Of a stretch of DNA of 64,000 nt, positions 51,637 to 59,960 are shown piece by piece. The notes beneath the pieces are model-generated. The model had not been told where the DNA came from, searched no databases, and worked only from the letters and a program-made list of their open reading frames with translations. The position numbers and the translations under genes are program-made. The stretch is from Phoenicimicrobium sp964438695 (lineage in GTDB: Bacteria; Atribacterota; Phoenicimicrobiia; Phoenicimicrobiales; Phoenicimicrobiaceae): contig CAYTKP010000001.1 of the NCBI GenBank assembly GCA_964438695.1, forward strand, positions 1-64,000, read 5' to 3'. The stretch's first letter is position 1; the number at the start of each line of letters is the position of its first letter.

Positions 51637-52029
51637 TTATCTTTTAGAAAATTGGTATCTGGCTCGAGCTCCTCTTTGACCATATTTTTTTCTTTCTTTC
51701 ATTCTTGCATCTCGAGTTAATAGACCCTCTTTTTTTAAAGCTAACCGTAGTGTGGGGTCGTATCGTAGGAGAGCTCTGGCAATTCCATGTTGTATTGCTC
51801 CTGCCTGACCGGTAAAACCTCCTCCTTCTACCTTAGCAAAAACATCTAATTCAGTTCTTTTTTTTGCCACTTTTAACGGTTTTTCTACAATATTTAATAA
51901 GGTCTCTCGTTCAAAGTAATTATCTAATGTTCTATTATTAATTTTTATATTCCCCTTACCGGGGGCTAACCACACTCTGGCAATCGAAGTTTTTCTTCTT
52001 CCTGTGCCATAGGTTTTTGCTTGTGCCAA
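51637..52029 (-). CDS. rpsI: 30S ribosomal protein S9
   Basis: S9 contacts the P-site tRNA with its C-terminal tail. The 130-residue protein shows YGTGRRKTSIARVWL at the N terminus, GGGFTGQAGAIQHGIARAL in the middle and the canonical KKYGQRGARARYQFSKR end. It follows rplM by 23 nt, and a strong terminator closes the operon. Confidence 0.98.
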   Translation of the reverse strand: MAQAKTYGTGRRKTSIARVWLAPGKGNIKINNRTLDNYFERETLLNIVEKPLKVAKKRTELDVFAKVEGGGFTGQAGAIQHGIARALLRYDPTLRLALKKEGLLTRDARMKERKKYGQRGARARYQFSKR

Positions 52030-52052
52030 ATTTTTGACCTCCTTTTCAGCGT

Positions 52053-52478
52053 TTAATCGATTTTTTCTAACTTTTGGGCTTGATGAGGATGTTCTTCTCC
52101 TCTATAGATTTTTAACTTTTTTATTACCGCTCTGCCTAATTTATTGTGCGGAATCATTCCTTGTACGGCTTTTTTTAAAACTAACTCTGGCTTTTTCTGT
52201 AATAGTGTTTCTAAAGTAGTACTTTTTAAACCACCTGGATAAGAAGTATGATATCGGTATATCTTCCCCTTAAGTTTATTACCAGTTACTTTTATCTTTT
52301 CTGCATTAATAATTACCACATAATCACCTAAATCCATAGAAGGTGTAAAGGAAGGTTTATTCTTCCCTCGTAAAATTGAAGCTACTTGGGTAGCTAATCT
52401 TCCCAATACTTTTCCTTTAGCATCAATTAAATACCATTTTTTATCAACATCTTCTAATTTTGCACTGTAGGTCTTCAC
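52053..52478 (-). CDS. rplM: 50S ribosomal protein L13
   Basis: L13 is an early-assembly 50S protein. The 141-residue protein has the typical KWYLIDAKGKVLGRLATQVASILRGK, GDYVVIINAEKIKVTGNK and GMIPHNKLGRAVIKKLKIY segments. It is first in rplM-rpsI, with a promoter at 52680-52708 and a leader of about 195 nt that contains a family A element. Confidence 0.98.
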   Translation of the reverse strand: MKTYSAKLEDVDKKWYLIDAKGKVLGRLATQVASILRGKNKPSFTPSMDLGDYVVIINAEKIKVTGNKLKGKIYRYHTSYPGGLKSTTLETLLQKKPELVLKKAVQGMIPHNKLGRAVIKKLKIYRGEEHPHQAQKLEKID

Positions 52479-52512
52479 TTTATTCCTCCCTGATAAATAA
52501 TTTTAAACATTA

Positions 52513-52664
52513 AATGATAGGTTTTTTAGGGAAGTTAACCCCTCTATCACTTTGGTTATTTCTTTTTGATATTGTATAATAATTTTACTGATAATTTAGT
52601 CAGAATCTATTTTTTAAAAAAGAATTCATTGAAAGCATTGGATTCTTTTAAATTCGGATTCTCT
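52513..52664 (+). repeat. Family A dispersed element (diverged) in the rplM leader
   Basis: TTTTTTAGGGAAGTTAACCC with CCTCTATCACTTT, then TAGTCAGAATCTATTTTTT, and a decayed tail (AGCATTGGATTCTTTTAAAT TCGGATTCT) follow the family A order. It lies entirely between the rplM promoter and its start codon, so it is transcribed, in antisense orientation to the element as drawn here. Confidence 0.5.
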
Positions 52665-52679
52665 AAAATGGCTTTATAA

Positions 52680-52708
52680 ATTTTAATATAATCAAGACAC
52701 TATGTCAA
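52680..52708 (-). promoter_or_regulatory. Sigma-A promoter of rplM-rpsI
   Basis: TTGACA (52703-52708), a 17-bp spacer and TAAAAT (52680-52685) on the minus strand: a near-consensus housekeeping promoter about 200 bp upstream of rplM. Confidence 0.85.
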
Positions 52709-52740
52709 GTTAAATTAGAATATAGCATATAGAAGAGCAA

Positions 52741-53490
52741 TTAATAATTTACCTTCATTAGAAACAAACCTTTAGCAGGAACAACTCTACCACCCATTTT
52801 TCTGTCTTTCGCTTCTAATATTTTTTTTACATCTAAATAATCTATCTTACCATACCCAACATCTAACAATGTTCCCACCATAGTCCTAACCATTTTATAT
52901 AAAAAAGCATTTGCTTCAAAGTGAAAATATATTATATCCCCTTTGTTAATTACTTTTGCTTCCTTAATAGTCCTCACCGTATTTTTAATACTACTTCCCG
53001 TGCAGGCAAACGAAGAAAAATCGTGCTCACCATACAGAAATGAAATAGCTTTTCTAATCTTCTCTAAATCTATTTTCCTATAAACACAGTAAATATAATT
53101 TCTTAAAAAAATTGGAGTATAATACTTGCTTTTATAGTTATTCAAAATATAATAGTGATAAATTTTGCTTAATGCACTATAACGAGCATGAAAACTATCC
53201 CCCATTTTTTCTGCTTTTTTAATTCTAATATCGGAAGGCAGTAAATGGTTAAGAATTAAGGGTAATTTCTTATAGGGAATAGTAGTACAACAAGTCTTAA
53301 AATTTGCTACTTGCCCTAAAGCATGCACACCTGCATCAGTTCTTCCAGAACCGTACAGGGATATCTTTTCTTGAGTAATCTGGGATATCTTATCTTCCAA
53401 AATTTCTTGAATACTGGGCAGGCCCTTTTGTTTTTGCCAACCACAATATCGAGTTCCTTCATATTCTATAATAAGTTTTATATTAATCAT
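52741..53490 (-). CDS. truA: tRNA pseudouridine(38-40) synthase
   Basis: TruA converts U38-U40 of the anticodon stem-loop to pseudouridine. The 249-residue protein has IIEYEGTRYCGWQKQ at the N terminus, the catalytic Asp in GRTDAGVHALGQVANF (about residue 52), the HARYSALSKIYHYYI block and a C-terminal RMVGTLLDVGYGKI-like end (RTMVGTLLDVGYGK). It lies between ecfT and rplM on the same strand, the common Bacillota arrangement. Confidence 0.96.
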   Translation of the reverse strand: MINIKLIIEYEGTRYCGWQKQKGLPSIQEILEDKISQITQEKISLYGSGRTDAGVHALGQVANFKTCCTTIPYKKLPLILNHLLPSDIRIKKAEKMGDSFHARYSALSKIYHYYILNNYKSKYYTPIFLRNYIYCVYRKIDLEKIRKAISFLYGEHDFSSFACTGSSIKNTVRTIKEAKVINKGDIIYFHFEANAFLYKMVRTMVGTLLDVGYGKIDYLDVKKILEAKDRKMGGRVVPAKGLFLMKVNY

Positions 53491-53499
53491 TCTTCCCCT

Positions 53500-53613
53500 C
53501 TTGTTAGCTGGTTAACCGTTAGTTGGTTTAATATTAATTCATTAAGCGGGAAAAATCATTTAGCTAACTAACCAGGCAACTGACTAATTCTTTGCGAGAT
53601 ACGAGATAGGAAT
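53500..53613. repeat. Octamer and heptamer arrays between ecfT and truA
   Basis: TAGCTGGTTAACCGTTAGTTGG (8-bp period), TAGCTAACTAACCAGGCAAC (inverse of the former) and GCGAGATACGAGATAGG (7-bp period) follow one another. The last one ends 1-2 nt before the ecfT stop codon. Confidence 0.55.
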
Positions 53614-53614
53614 T

Positions 53615-54412
53615 TTAAAATACTATACTCACCATAACGGTGATAATAGTAGTTAATGCAAAGGTTAAGATATCATTTCTTCTGACTTTTAATTCCCTAT
53701 AGTGAGTTCTTCCTTCTCCTCCCCGATAACATTTAGCTTCCATTGCAATTGCTAATTCATCAGCACGCCGAAAAGCATTAACAAATAGTGGTATTAAAAT
53801 AGGAATTAAGTTTTTAGTTCTATTAACAATATTTCCAGTATCAAAATCTGCCCCTCGAGATATTTGAGCCTTCATTATCTTTTCAGTCTCCTCCAATAGA
53901 GTCGGAATAAATCTCAGGGCAATAGTCATCATCATAGCAATTTCGTGAGCTGGCATACCTATAAATTTAAAAAAAGATAACAATCTTTCTATGCCATCAG
54001 TTAAAGATATGGGAGAAGTAGCAAGGGTAAGTAAAGAAGTAGCTAAAATCAAGATAAATAGTCGACAAGAAATGAATAAACCCTTAACTAACCCTTCTTT
54101 TGTTATCTTTAAAAAACTTAATTGATAAAGCACCTCTCCCTCAGTCATAAAAAGATGAATTACTAAAGTAAACATTATAATAAATAATATCGGTCGCAAC
54201 CCTTTAAAAACAAATTTAGGATGTATCTGAGAAATAATAATACCAATCATTACAAAAGTACCCAAAATTAAATATCCCCAAAATTCTGTTATCAGAAATA
54301 GGCTAATAATTATTGCCAAACAGCTTAATATTTTTATCCGAGGATCTAAATTATGTATTAATGATTCACGTGGAATGTATTGTCCAAAACTAATATTCCT
54401 TAACATTTTCAT
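53615..54412 (-). CDS. ecfT: ECF transporter transmembrane protein EcfT
   Basis: EcfT is the T component that couples the two ATPases to substrate-binding S components in vitamin and metal uptake. The 265-residue protein has about five hydrophobic segments. The coupling motifs are SRGADF (about 190) and the second R-G box AKCYRGGEGRTHY (about 230). It follows ecfA1 and ecfA2. No S component is in the window, so a shared (group II) system with unlinked S genes is likely. Confidence 0.94.
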   Translation of the reverse strand: MKMLRNISFGQYIPRESLIHNLDPRIKILSCLAIIISLFLITEFWGYLILGTFVMIGIIISQIHPKFVFKGLRPILFIIMFTLVIHLFMTEGEVLYQLSFLKITKEGLVKGLFISCRLFILILATSLLTLATSPISLTDGIERLLSFFKFIGMPAHEIAMMMTIALRFIPTLLEETEKIMKAQISRGADFDTGNIVNRTKNLIPILIPLFVNAFRRADELAIAMEAKCYRGGEGRTHYRELKVRRNDILTFALTTIITVMVSIVF

Positions 54413-54456
54413 TCTAATTTATCTTCTCCATAATCAATAATGACCTTTATTATTTT

Positions 54457-55323
54457 TTAGCTGCCTATTTGTTTTTTTATATTGTTTAATATTTCTTTCC
54501 CTGCCTCGTCTACAGTTAGTACTCCTGCGTACAAATCTTTTCCACGTGCCTTTAATTCATACATACACTGCGTCACCTGGGGGAGTCCTAACCCTACTTT
54601 TAGCAAATCATCAGCGCGCTTTGCAAAAATCTCTCGGGGAGGACCATCCATAATTATTTCCCCCTTATTCATTACTAAAAGTCGATCAACCATTTCTGCA
54701 ACTTTTTCCATATTATGTGAGACTAATACAACAGTAATTCCAAAATCATTATGAATTGCTTTTATGGCAGATAATATTTTATTTCTACCTTGAGGGTCTA
54801 GATTAGCTGTAGGTTCATCTAGAACTAACATTTTTGGCCTAATTGATAATATGCTAGCTAAAGCTACTCGACGCATTTCTCCTCCACTAAGAGTGAAGGG
54901 GGAACGTTCAGCATAGAGATTATAATCAAGATCAACCATTTTTAAAGCTTCGCGAACTCTTTTTTCAATCTTATCTTCTGATAAACCTAATTTTTTAGGG
55001 CCAAATGCAATTTCTTGAAAAATAGTTTCTTCAAACAATTGATTCTCGGGATACTGAAATACTAAACCTACTTTTTGCCTGATTAATTTAAGGTCGATCC
55101 CTTTTTTACTTATGTCCATTTCTTCTACGTATACTTTTCCAGAAGTAGGTGTAAGCAAGCCATTAAAATGTTGTATTAGAGTGGTTTTACCACAGCCAGT
55201 ATGTCCAATTAAACCAATAAATTCACCTTTATTAATTTCTAAATTAATATTTTTCAACGCCTCGGCTTCAAAGGGCATATGTAAATTATAAGTATAATTC
55301 ACATTTTCTAAACGAATAAACAT
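54457..55323 (-). CDS. ecfA2: ECF transporter ATPase EcfA2
   Basis: This is the second ATPase of the energy-coupling module. The 288-residue protein has Walker A GHTGCGKTTLIQ (about 40-51), Q loop VFQYPENQLF, signature LSGGEMRRVALA, Walker B MLVLDEPTANLDPQG and the switch His (LVSHNME). It overlaps the end of ecfA1 by 16 nt and precedes ecfT. Confidence 0.95.
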   Translation of the reverse strand: MFIRLENVNYTYNLHMPFEAEALKNINLEINKGEFIGLIGHTGCGKTTLIQHFNGLLTPTSGKVYVEEMDISKKGIDLKLIRQKVGLVFQYPENQLFEETIFQEIAFGPKKLGLSEDKIEKRVREALKMVDLDYNLYAERSPFTLSGGEMRRVALASILSIRPKMLVLDEPTANLDPQGRNKILSAIKAIHNDFGITVVLVSHNMEKVAEMVDRLLVMNKGEIIMDGPPREIFAKRADDLLKVGLGLPQVTQCMYELKARGKDLYAGVLTVDEAGKEILNNIKKQIGS

Positions 55324-56150
55324 AACTGGTCCACCATATCTTCAACTTTCAAAATATAAGGAGATATATCTAATCCTTTTTTATTCAGCTTTATAGCCAA
55401 TTCGGTTATTTGAGGAACATCTAAACTTAATTTTTTTATAGTTTCAACTTTAGAAAAAACTTCTTCGGGCCTTCCTATTAAGGCAATTTTCCCTTTATCT
55501 AGAACAACTATTTTATCAGATTCCGCCGCTTCTTCCATTAAGTGGGTTATATAAATTACAGTAATATTTTCTTCTCTATTCAATTTTTTAACAATATCGA
55601 TTACTTCTTTTCGACCACAAGGATCAAGCATAGCGGTGGGCTCATCTAAAACCAAAAAGGAAGAATGCATTGCAATTACTCCAGCAATAGCTACTCTCTG
55701 TTTTTGTCCTCCAGATAGCAGGTGAGGTTCGCATTTTTTATATTCTTCCATCTCTACAACCTGTAATGCCCAATTAACCCTCTCTTGCATTACCGTTCTG
55801 CTTATCCCCATATTTTCCAGTCCAAATGCAACATCGTCTTCTACTGTTGTAGCAATAATTTGATTATCCGGATTTTGGAAAACCATCCCTACTTTTTGTC
55901 TTACTTCCCATACTTTGTCTTTATCTCTAGTGTTTATTCCATCTACCCAAACATTTCCAGAAGTAGGAAGTAATAGACAATTTAAATGTCTTGCTAAGGT
56001 TGATTTTCCTGAACCGTTAGACCCGATAATAGAAATAAATTCTCCCTTTTTTATTTCCAAATTTATATTTTCTAAAGCCACTATTTGATTTTTTTTATAT
56101 TGATTATATATATGACATAAATTTTCTATCTTGATCAAAGCACTCACCAC
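55308..56150 (-). CDS. ecfA1: ECF transporter ATPase EcfA1
   Basis: This is the first ATPase of the module, 280 residues. Walker A is GSNGSGKSTLARHLN (about 41-55), Q loop VFQNPDNQI, signature LLSGGQKQRVAIAG, Walker B FLVLDEPTAMLDPCG and switch His YITHLME. The gene order ecfA1-ecfA2-ecfT-truA-rplM-rpsI after rplQ is conserved in many low-GC Gram-positive-type genomes. Confidence 0.95.
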   Translation of the reverse strand: MVSALIKIENLCHIYNQYKKNQIVALENINLEIKKGEFISIIGSNGSGKSTLARHLNCLLLPTSGNVWVDGINTRDKDKVWEVRQKVGMVFQNPDNQIIATTVEDDVAFGLENMGISRTVMQERVNWALQVVEMEEYKKCEPHLLSGGQKQRVAIAGVIAMHSSFLVLDEPTAMLDPCGRKEVIDIVKKLNREENITVIYITHLMEEAAESDKIVVLDKGKIALIGRPEEVFSKVETIKKLSLDVPQITELAIKLNKKGLDISPYILKVEDMVDQLCLFV

Positions 56151-56475
56151 TTATTAATCGTATCTCATTTAAGATTGATTAGTTAATTATCTAGTTAACC
56201 AATCAAGAAAAATAAAAGATAAAAGTCAGTTACCCGCTTTCGCGGACACAAGTTTCGTTTTAAGATTTTAGCTTTCGTTCTAAAAACCGACAACTGCAAA
56301 CCTACATCTAAAACTAGCAATTATATTAACAAGCAATTAGCTAACTAAATTATTAAAAATCAAAAGGTTAAAAAGTTTTTATATTAAATTTGATAATTAA
56401 CTTTTTAACCTTTTTGGCTAATTTTTTTATCTATGCTATATACTGTTATATATTTATTATTATTTTATGTTTTTA
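56151..56475. other. Spacer between rplQ and ecfA1
   Basis: No gene. It has TTAGTTAATTATCTAGTTAACCAA-type repeats near the ecfA1 start, a diverged stretch with TTTCGCGGACACAAGTTTCG near 56240, and a terminator hairpin at 56362-56414. Confidence 0.45.
56362..56414. terminator. Intrinsic terminator after rplQ
   Basis: Two perfect 16-nt arms (AAAAGGTTAAAAAGTT and AACTTTTTAACCTTTT) flank a 21-nt loop. On the minus strand it lies about 60 nt after the rplQ stop; the T-rich arms serve as the U tract. It probably ends the alpha operon before ecfA1. Confidence 0.7.
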
Positions 56476-56829
56476 CTATTCTACAAATTCAATTATTGCT
56501 AAAGGTGCGGAATCGCCCTTACGAAATCCTGTCTTTACAATTCTAGTATAACCACCTTTTCTCTCCAAAAACTTAGGACTAATCTCTTCAAATAATATCT
56601 TAGAAGCTTGCTTATTTTTTATTGCCTTTTGAACTTCTCTTTGCGCTTGTAAATCATTATTCTTTGCTATGGTTATTAACTTTTCTATATATCTTCGAAC
56701 TTCCTTGGCTTTAGTATAAGTAGTTTCAATTTTTTTATGATTGATCAGCGAAATAGATAAATTAGCTAACAATGAACTTCTATGACTACTATTTCGACCT
56801 AATTTTCCTTTTAGTTTTTTATGTCTCAT
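56476..56829 (-). CDS. rplQ: 50S ribosomal protein L17
   Basis: The 117-residue protein shows MRHKKLKGKLGRNSSHRSSLLANL and the typical C-terminal GGYTRIVKTGFRKGDSAPLAIIEFV. It starts 1 nt after the rpoA stop, as the last gene of the alpha operon. Confidence 0.98.
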   Translation of the reverse strand: MRHKKLKGKLGRNSSHRSSLLANLSISLINHKKIETTYTKAKEVRRYIEKLITIAKNNDLQAQREVQKAIKNKQASKILFEEISPKFLERKGGYTRIVKTGFRKGDSAPLAIIEFVE

Positions 56830-56830
56830 T

Positions 56831-57796
56831 CTAACAATCCTCCTGTCGCTTTTTTCCCCCTAAGATAAATCCAAATTTATTTAATTTCTCATTTATTTCA
56901 TTCAAAGATTTTTTGCCCAAATTTTTTATTTTCATAACCTCTTCTGGAGAATAATTAATTAAATCTCTTAGAGTATTTATCCCTGATTTTTTTAAACAGT
57001 TATACGAACGAACTGAAAAATCTAATTCTTCTATAGTTTTATTTAATATTTTATCCTTTTCACTTTTTTCTTTTCCTTCTTCTGGTATAAACTCCTCGGT
57101 TGATTCAATATCTACTGGTGAAAATTTTGTAAATATTTTTAAATATTTAATTAGTATATTTGCTGATTTACTTAAAGCTTCGTCAGGCAAAATACTTTTA
57201 TTAGTAAATATTTCTAATATTAATTTCTCATGGTTTGAAAATTGACTCAAGTCAGAGCTTTCTACATTATAACTCACTCTTTTGATAGGTGAAAAAAATG
57301 AATCTATAAAGATAGTATCCACTGGCTGATTAGGTTTTTTGTTTTTTTCAGCGCTTAGATAACCTATTCCCTTTTCCACAAATATCTCCATATTCAATTT
57401 AGCATCTTCATTTAATGTAGCAATGGTTAAATCTGGATTAAGTATTTCTACATTAATATTAGGAATTATATCTGCCGCTGTAACCTTTCTTTTGCCTTTT
57501 ATATTTAGTTTTAAAATTTGAGGCTCATCAGAATAAATTTTAACTACTAACTCCTTAATATTTAAAATTATTTCAATTACATTTTCCTTTACTCCTGGAA
57601 TAGTAGTGTATTCGTGAGTAATTCCCTCAATTCTAATAGCGGTTGCAGCTGCACCTGCCATAGAAGATAATAGTACTCTTCTAAGAGAGTTACCTAAGGT
57701 CACACCATATCCCTTTTCTAACGGTTCAATGATAAATCTACCATAACTGTTGGATAATTCTTCGACTTTAATTTTTATATTATTAACATCCATCAC
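56831..57796 (-). CDS. rpoA: DNA-directed RNA polymerase subunit alpha
   Basis: The alpha subunit nucleates RNA polymerase assembly. The 321-residue protein has the N-terminal dimerisation/assembly domain with GYGVTLGNSLRRVLLSSMAGAA (about 29-50) and TIPGVKENV, a linker near 235-250, and the C-terminal domain with SVRSYNCLKKSGINTLRDLI and KNLGKKSLNEI that binds UP elements and activators. GTG (57796) or the next codon ATG (57793) may be the start; AAGGAG lies 9-13 nt upstream. Confidence 0.97.
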   Translation of the reverse strand: MMDVNNIKIKVEELSNSYGRFIIEPLEKGYGVTLGNSLRRVLLSSMAGAAATAIRIEGITHEYTTIPGVKENVIEIILNIKELVVKIYSDEPQILKLNIKGKRKVTAADIIPNINVEILNPDLTIATLNEDAKLNMEIFVEKGIGYLSAEKNKKPNQPVDTIFIDSFFSPIKRVSYNVESSDLSQFSNHEKLILEIFTNKSILPDEALSKSANILIKYLKIFTKFSPVDIESTEEFIPEEGKEKSEKDKILNKTIEELDFSVRSYNCLKKSGINTLRDLINYSPEEVMKIKNLGKKSLNEINEKLNKFGFILGGKKRQEDC

Positions 57797-57837
57797 TGTT
57801 AATACTCTCCTTCTTTAGGTATAGAAACCCAAAAATT

Positions 57838-58470
57838 TTAACGAGAATAATATTCAACTACTAACTTTTCCTCTACCGGTAAATTTAGTTCTTCCTTAGA
57901 AGGAAATCTTAAAATTTTACCTTTAAGTTTCTCAGCATCAAATTCTAGCCAAGAAGGAATACTAATCTCTATTTTTCCCTCTTTGATTTCTTTAAGCTCT
58001 TCGATATTTTTGCTCTTCTCTTTAATCTCTATAACATCATTAACATTCACCTGATAAGAAGGAATATTTACTTTTTTCCCATTAACTAATATATGTGAAT
58101 GTAAAATTAATTGTCTTGCCTGAGCTTTTGATTTGGTTATTCCCAAACGAAACACCACATTATCTAATCTTCTCTCTAATAATTCTAATAAATTCTCACC
58201 AGTAACACCTTTTTTTCTTTCAGCTTTTTGAAAATAATTTTTAAATTGCTTTTCCAATAATCCATAATATTTTCTCAATTTCTGTTTTTCTCTTAATCTT
58301 ATGCCATAAGTGGAAAGTTTCTTTATTCTTGTGGTTTTTGCATTTTTACCTGGTAACGAATCTTTCCTTTCTATTGAACATTTATTGGAATAGCATCTAT
58401 CTCCTTTTAAAAAAAGCTTTGTTCCTTCTCTACGACATAATTTACACACTGCTCCAGTATATCTCGCCAT
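57838..58470 (-). CDS. rpsD: 30S ribosomal protein S4
   Basis: S4 nucleates 30S assembly. I start at ATG 58470 (MARYTGAVCKLCRREG, 210 residues) with AGGAGG 9 nt upstream; codons further up are not conserved. It is the zinc-type (C+) S4, with CKLC near residue 9 and CYSNKC near 26. The S4 RNA-binding domain carries RLDNVVFRLGITKSKAQARQLILHSHILVNGK. A 327-bp spacer containing a family A element separates it from rpsK. Confidence 0.97.
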   Translation of the reverse strand: MARYTGAVCKLCRREGTKLFLKGDRCYSNKCSIERKDSLPGKNAKTTRIKKLSTYGIRLREKQKLRKYYGLLEKQFKNYFQKAERKKGVTGENLLELLERRLDNVVFRLGITKSKAQARQLILHSHILVNGKKVNIPSYQVNVNDVIEIKEKSKNIEELKEIKEGKIEISIPSWLEFDAEKLKGKILRFPSKEELNLPVEEKLVVEYYSR

Positions 58471-58593
58471 ATATATTAAACCTCCTGATTTTCTCAAAAT
58501 TTTGGACTAGAAAATCTTATTTTAAATTAAATTATTTAATCATTTTCCATTTAGATGGTTAATTAGTTTATATTAATAATTTTATTAATAAAA

Positions 58594-58780
58594 TCATCAG
58601 AGGGGTAAATTTCTCTTAAACCCTTCTTTACATTTTTTATTTCTTTTCGTCCTAAGTGATACTATTTCAGATACTAACAAGCTTGTCAGAATCCATTCTT
58701 TGTTCAAACTTGTGCCCGAGAAAATAGGTAAAAAAATTATTTTAGTAGCATCGGTATTTTTGAAATTCCGATGCTACTAA
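58594..58780 (+). repeat. Family A dispersed element (best copy) between rpsK and rpsD
   Basis: This copy is the clearest one. Head: TCAGAGGGGTAAATTTCTCT and AAACCCTTCTTTACATTTTT. Middle: TGTCAGAATCCATTCTTTG and AACTTGTGCCCGAGAAAAT. Tail: a perfect 12-bp hairpin at 58744-58780 (TAGTAGCATCGG and CCGATGCTACTA). It sits inside the ribosomal-protein operon, so it is transcribed with it, and no gene is present. Confidence 0.7.
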
Positions 58781-58797
58781 TTAACCAGTAAACTAAT

Positions 58798-59193
58798 TTA
58801 TATTCTCCTTTGTTTTGGTGGCCTACAACCATTATGGGGAATAGGAGTAACATCTTTTATCATATTTACCTTTAATCCGACTGTTTGTAAAGACCTAATT
58901 GCGGTTTCCCTTCCAGGACCAGGTCCTTTTACTAAAACATCTACTTCTTTCATCCCTTGATCCATTGCTTTTTTTGCTGCTGTTTCCGCAGTTATCTGAG
59001 CAGCAAACGATGTGCTCTTTTTGCTCCCTTTGTAGCCAATATTTCCTGCACTTGACCAGGCAATTACATTGCCCTGCTTATCTGTAATCGAAACTATAGT
59101 ATTGTTAAAAGTTGATTGGATATGGACAATTCCTGTTGCTATATTTTTTTTGATTTTTTTCTTAGTTTTTTTTGCCTTTTTCTTATTTGCCAA
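58798..59193 (-). CDS. rpsK: 30S ribosomal protein S11
   Basis: The 131-residue protein starts with a Lys-rich stretch, then NIATGIVHIQSTFNNTIVSITD, the SFAAQITAETAAKKAMDQG block, VLVKGPGPGRETAIRSLQ and the conserved end TPIPHNGCRPPKQRRI. It follows rpsM by 28 nt. Confidence 0.98.
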   Translation of the reverse strand: MANKKKAKKTKKKIKKNIATGIVHIQSTFNNTIVSITDKQGNVIAWSSAGNIGYKGSKKSTSFAAQITAETAAKKAMDQGMKEVDVLVKGPGPGRETAIRSLQTVGLKVNMIKDVTPIPHNGCRPPKQRRI

Positions 59194-59221
59194 TTAAATT
59201 CCCCTTCCTTATCTTTTATAA

Positions 59222-59599
59222 TTATTTAGCCTTTTTTCTTTTTGCTCCTACTGTTTTCTTAGGTCCTTTCCTGGTTCTTGCATTAGTTTTAGTTCTCTGA
59301 CCTCTAACTGGTAATCCTCTTCGATGTCTTAACCCTCTATACGAACCTATATCCATAAGCCTCTTTATTGAGGAAGTAATATCACTCCGAAGTTCTCCTT
59401 CAACTTTATATTTTTTATCAATAATTTCTTTTATTCTATTTATTTCGTCTTCAGTTAAATCTTTTACCCTAGTATCTACATTAACTCCCGCTTCTTTTAA
59501 TATTGATTGTGCACTTGTAAGACCTATCCCATAAATATAGGTTAAACCAATTTCTATTCTTTTATTTTTGGGTAAGTCTACTCCAGCTATTCTTGCCAT
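59222..59599 (-). CDS. rpsM: 30S ribosomal protein S13
   Basis: The 125-residue protein shows ARIAGVDLPKNKRIEIGLTYIYGIG and the conserved SYRGLRHRRGLPVRGQRTKTNARTRKGP end. S13 lies in the 30S head and bridges to the 50S. It follows rpmJ by about 24 nt. Confidence 0.98.
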   Translation of the reverse strand: MARIAGVDLPKNKRIEIGLTYIYGIGLTSAQSILKEAGVNVDTRVKDLTEDEINRIKEIIDKKYKVEGELRSDITSSIKRLMDIGSYRGLRHRRGLPVRGQRTKTNARTRKGPKKTVGAKRKKAK

Positions 59600-59623
59600 A
59601 TTATTATATTTCCTCCCTTAAAA

Positions 59624-59740
59624 TTATTTTCCCTGCCTTTGTTTGTGTTTTGGATTATCACAAATTACTCTCAATTTACCTTTTCTCTTTATTATTTTAC
59701 ATTTCATACATATTTTTTTAACTGATGATCTTACTTTCAT
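59624..59740 (-). CDS. rpmJ: 50S ribosomal protein L36
   Basis: This short frame lies between infA and rpsM. The 38 residues begin MKVRSSVKKICMKCKIIKR and end PKHKQRQGK. The four zinc ligands of the C+ form are visible (Cys11, Cys14, Cys27 and His32). AAGGAGATAAATAA precedes the ATG. The position infA-rpmJ-rpsM is the universal bacterial one. Confidence 0.96.
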   Translation of the reverse strand: MKVRSSVKKICMKCKIIKRKGKLRVICDNPKHKQRQGK

Positions 59741-59863
59741 TTATTTATCTCCTTCATAAATAGTATGTCGTATTTTGTATATGATATATCATAAAGACAC
59801 TCAACCTTAAGCCTTACAAAACAAATTCGCTAAAATTTATCCTTTATTTAAAAAATTTATTTT

Positions 59864-59895
59864 CTAGTATCAGAATTTTGAAATTACGATACTAG
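59864..59895 (+). repeat. Family A tail hairpin alone, between infA and rpmJ
   Basis: CTAGTATC and GATACTAG form a perfect 8-bp stem around AGAATTTTGAAATTAC, matching the layout of the family A terminal hairpin (TATTTTTGAAATT loop). The rest of the element is not recognisable here. An ATACGCTAAATT-type array (about 59925-59960) follows up to the infA stop codon. Confidence 0.45.
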
Positions 59896-59960
59896 AATCT
59901 TATATTAAAATTTCCCATCTTTCTATACGATATACGAAATACAATATCCAATACGCTAAA

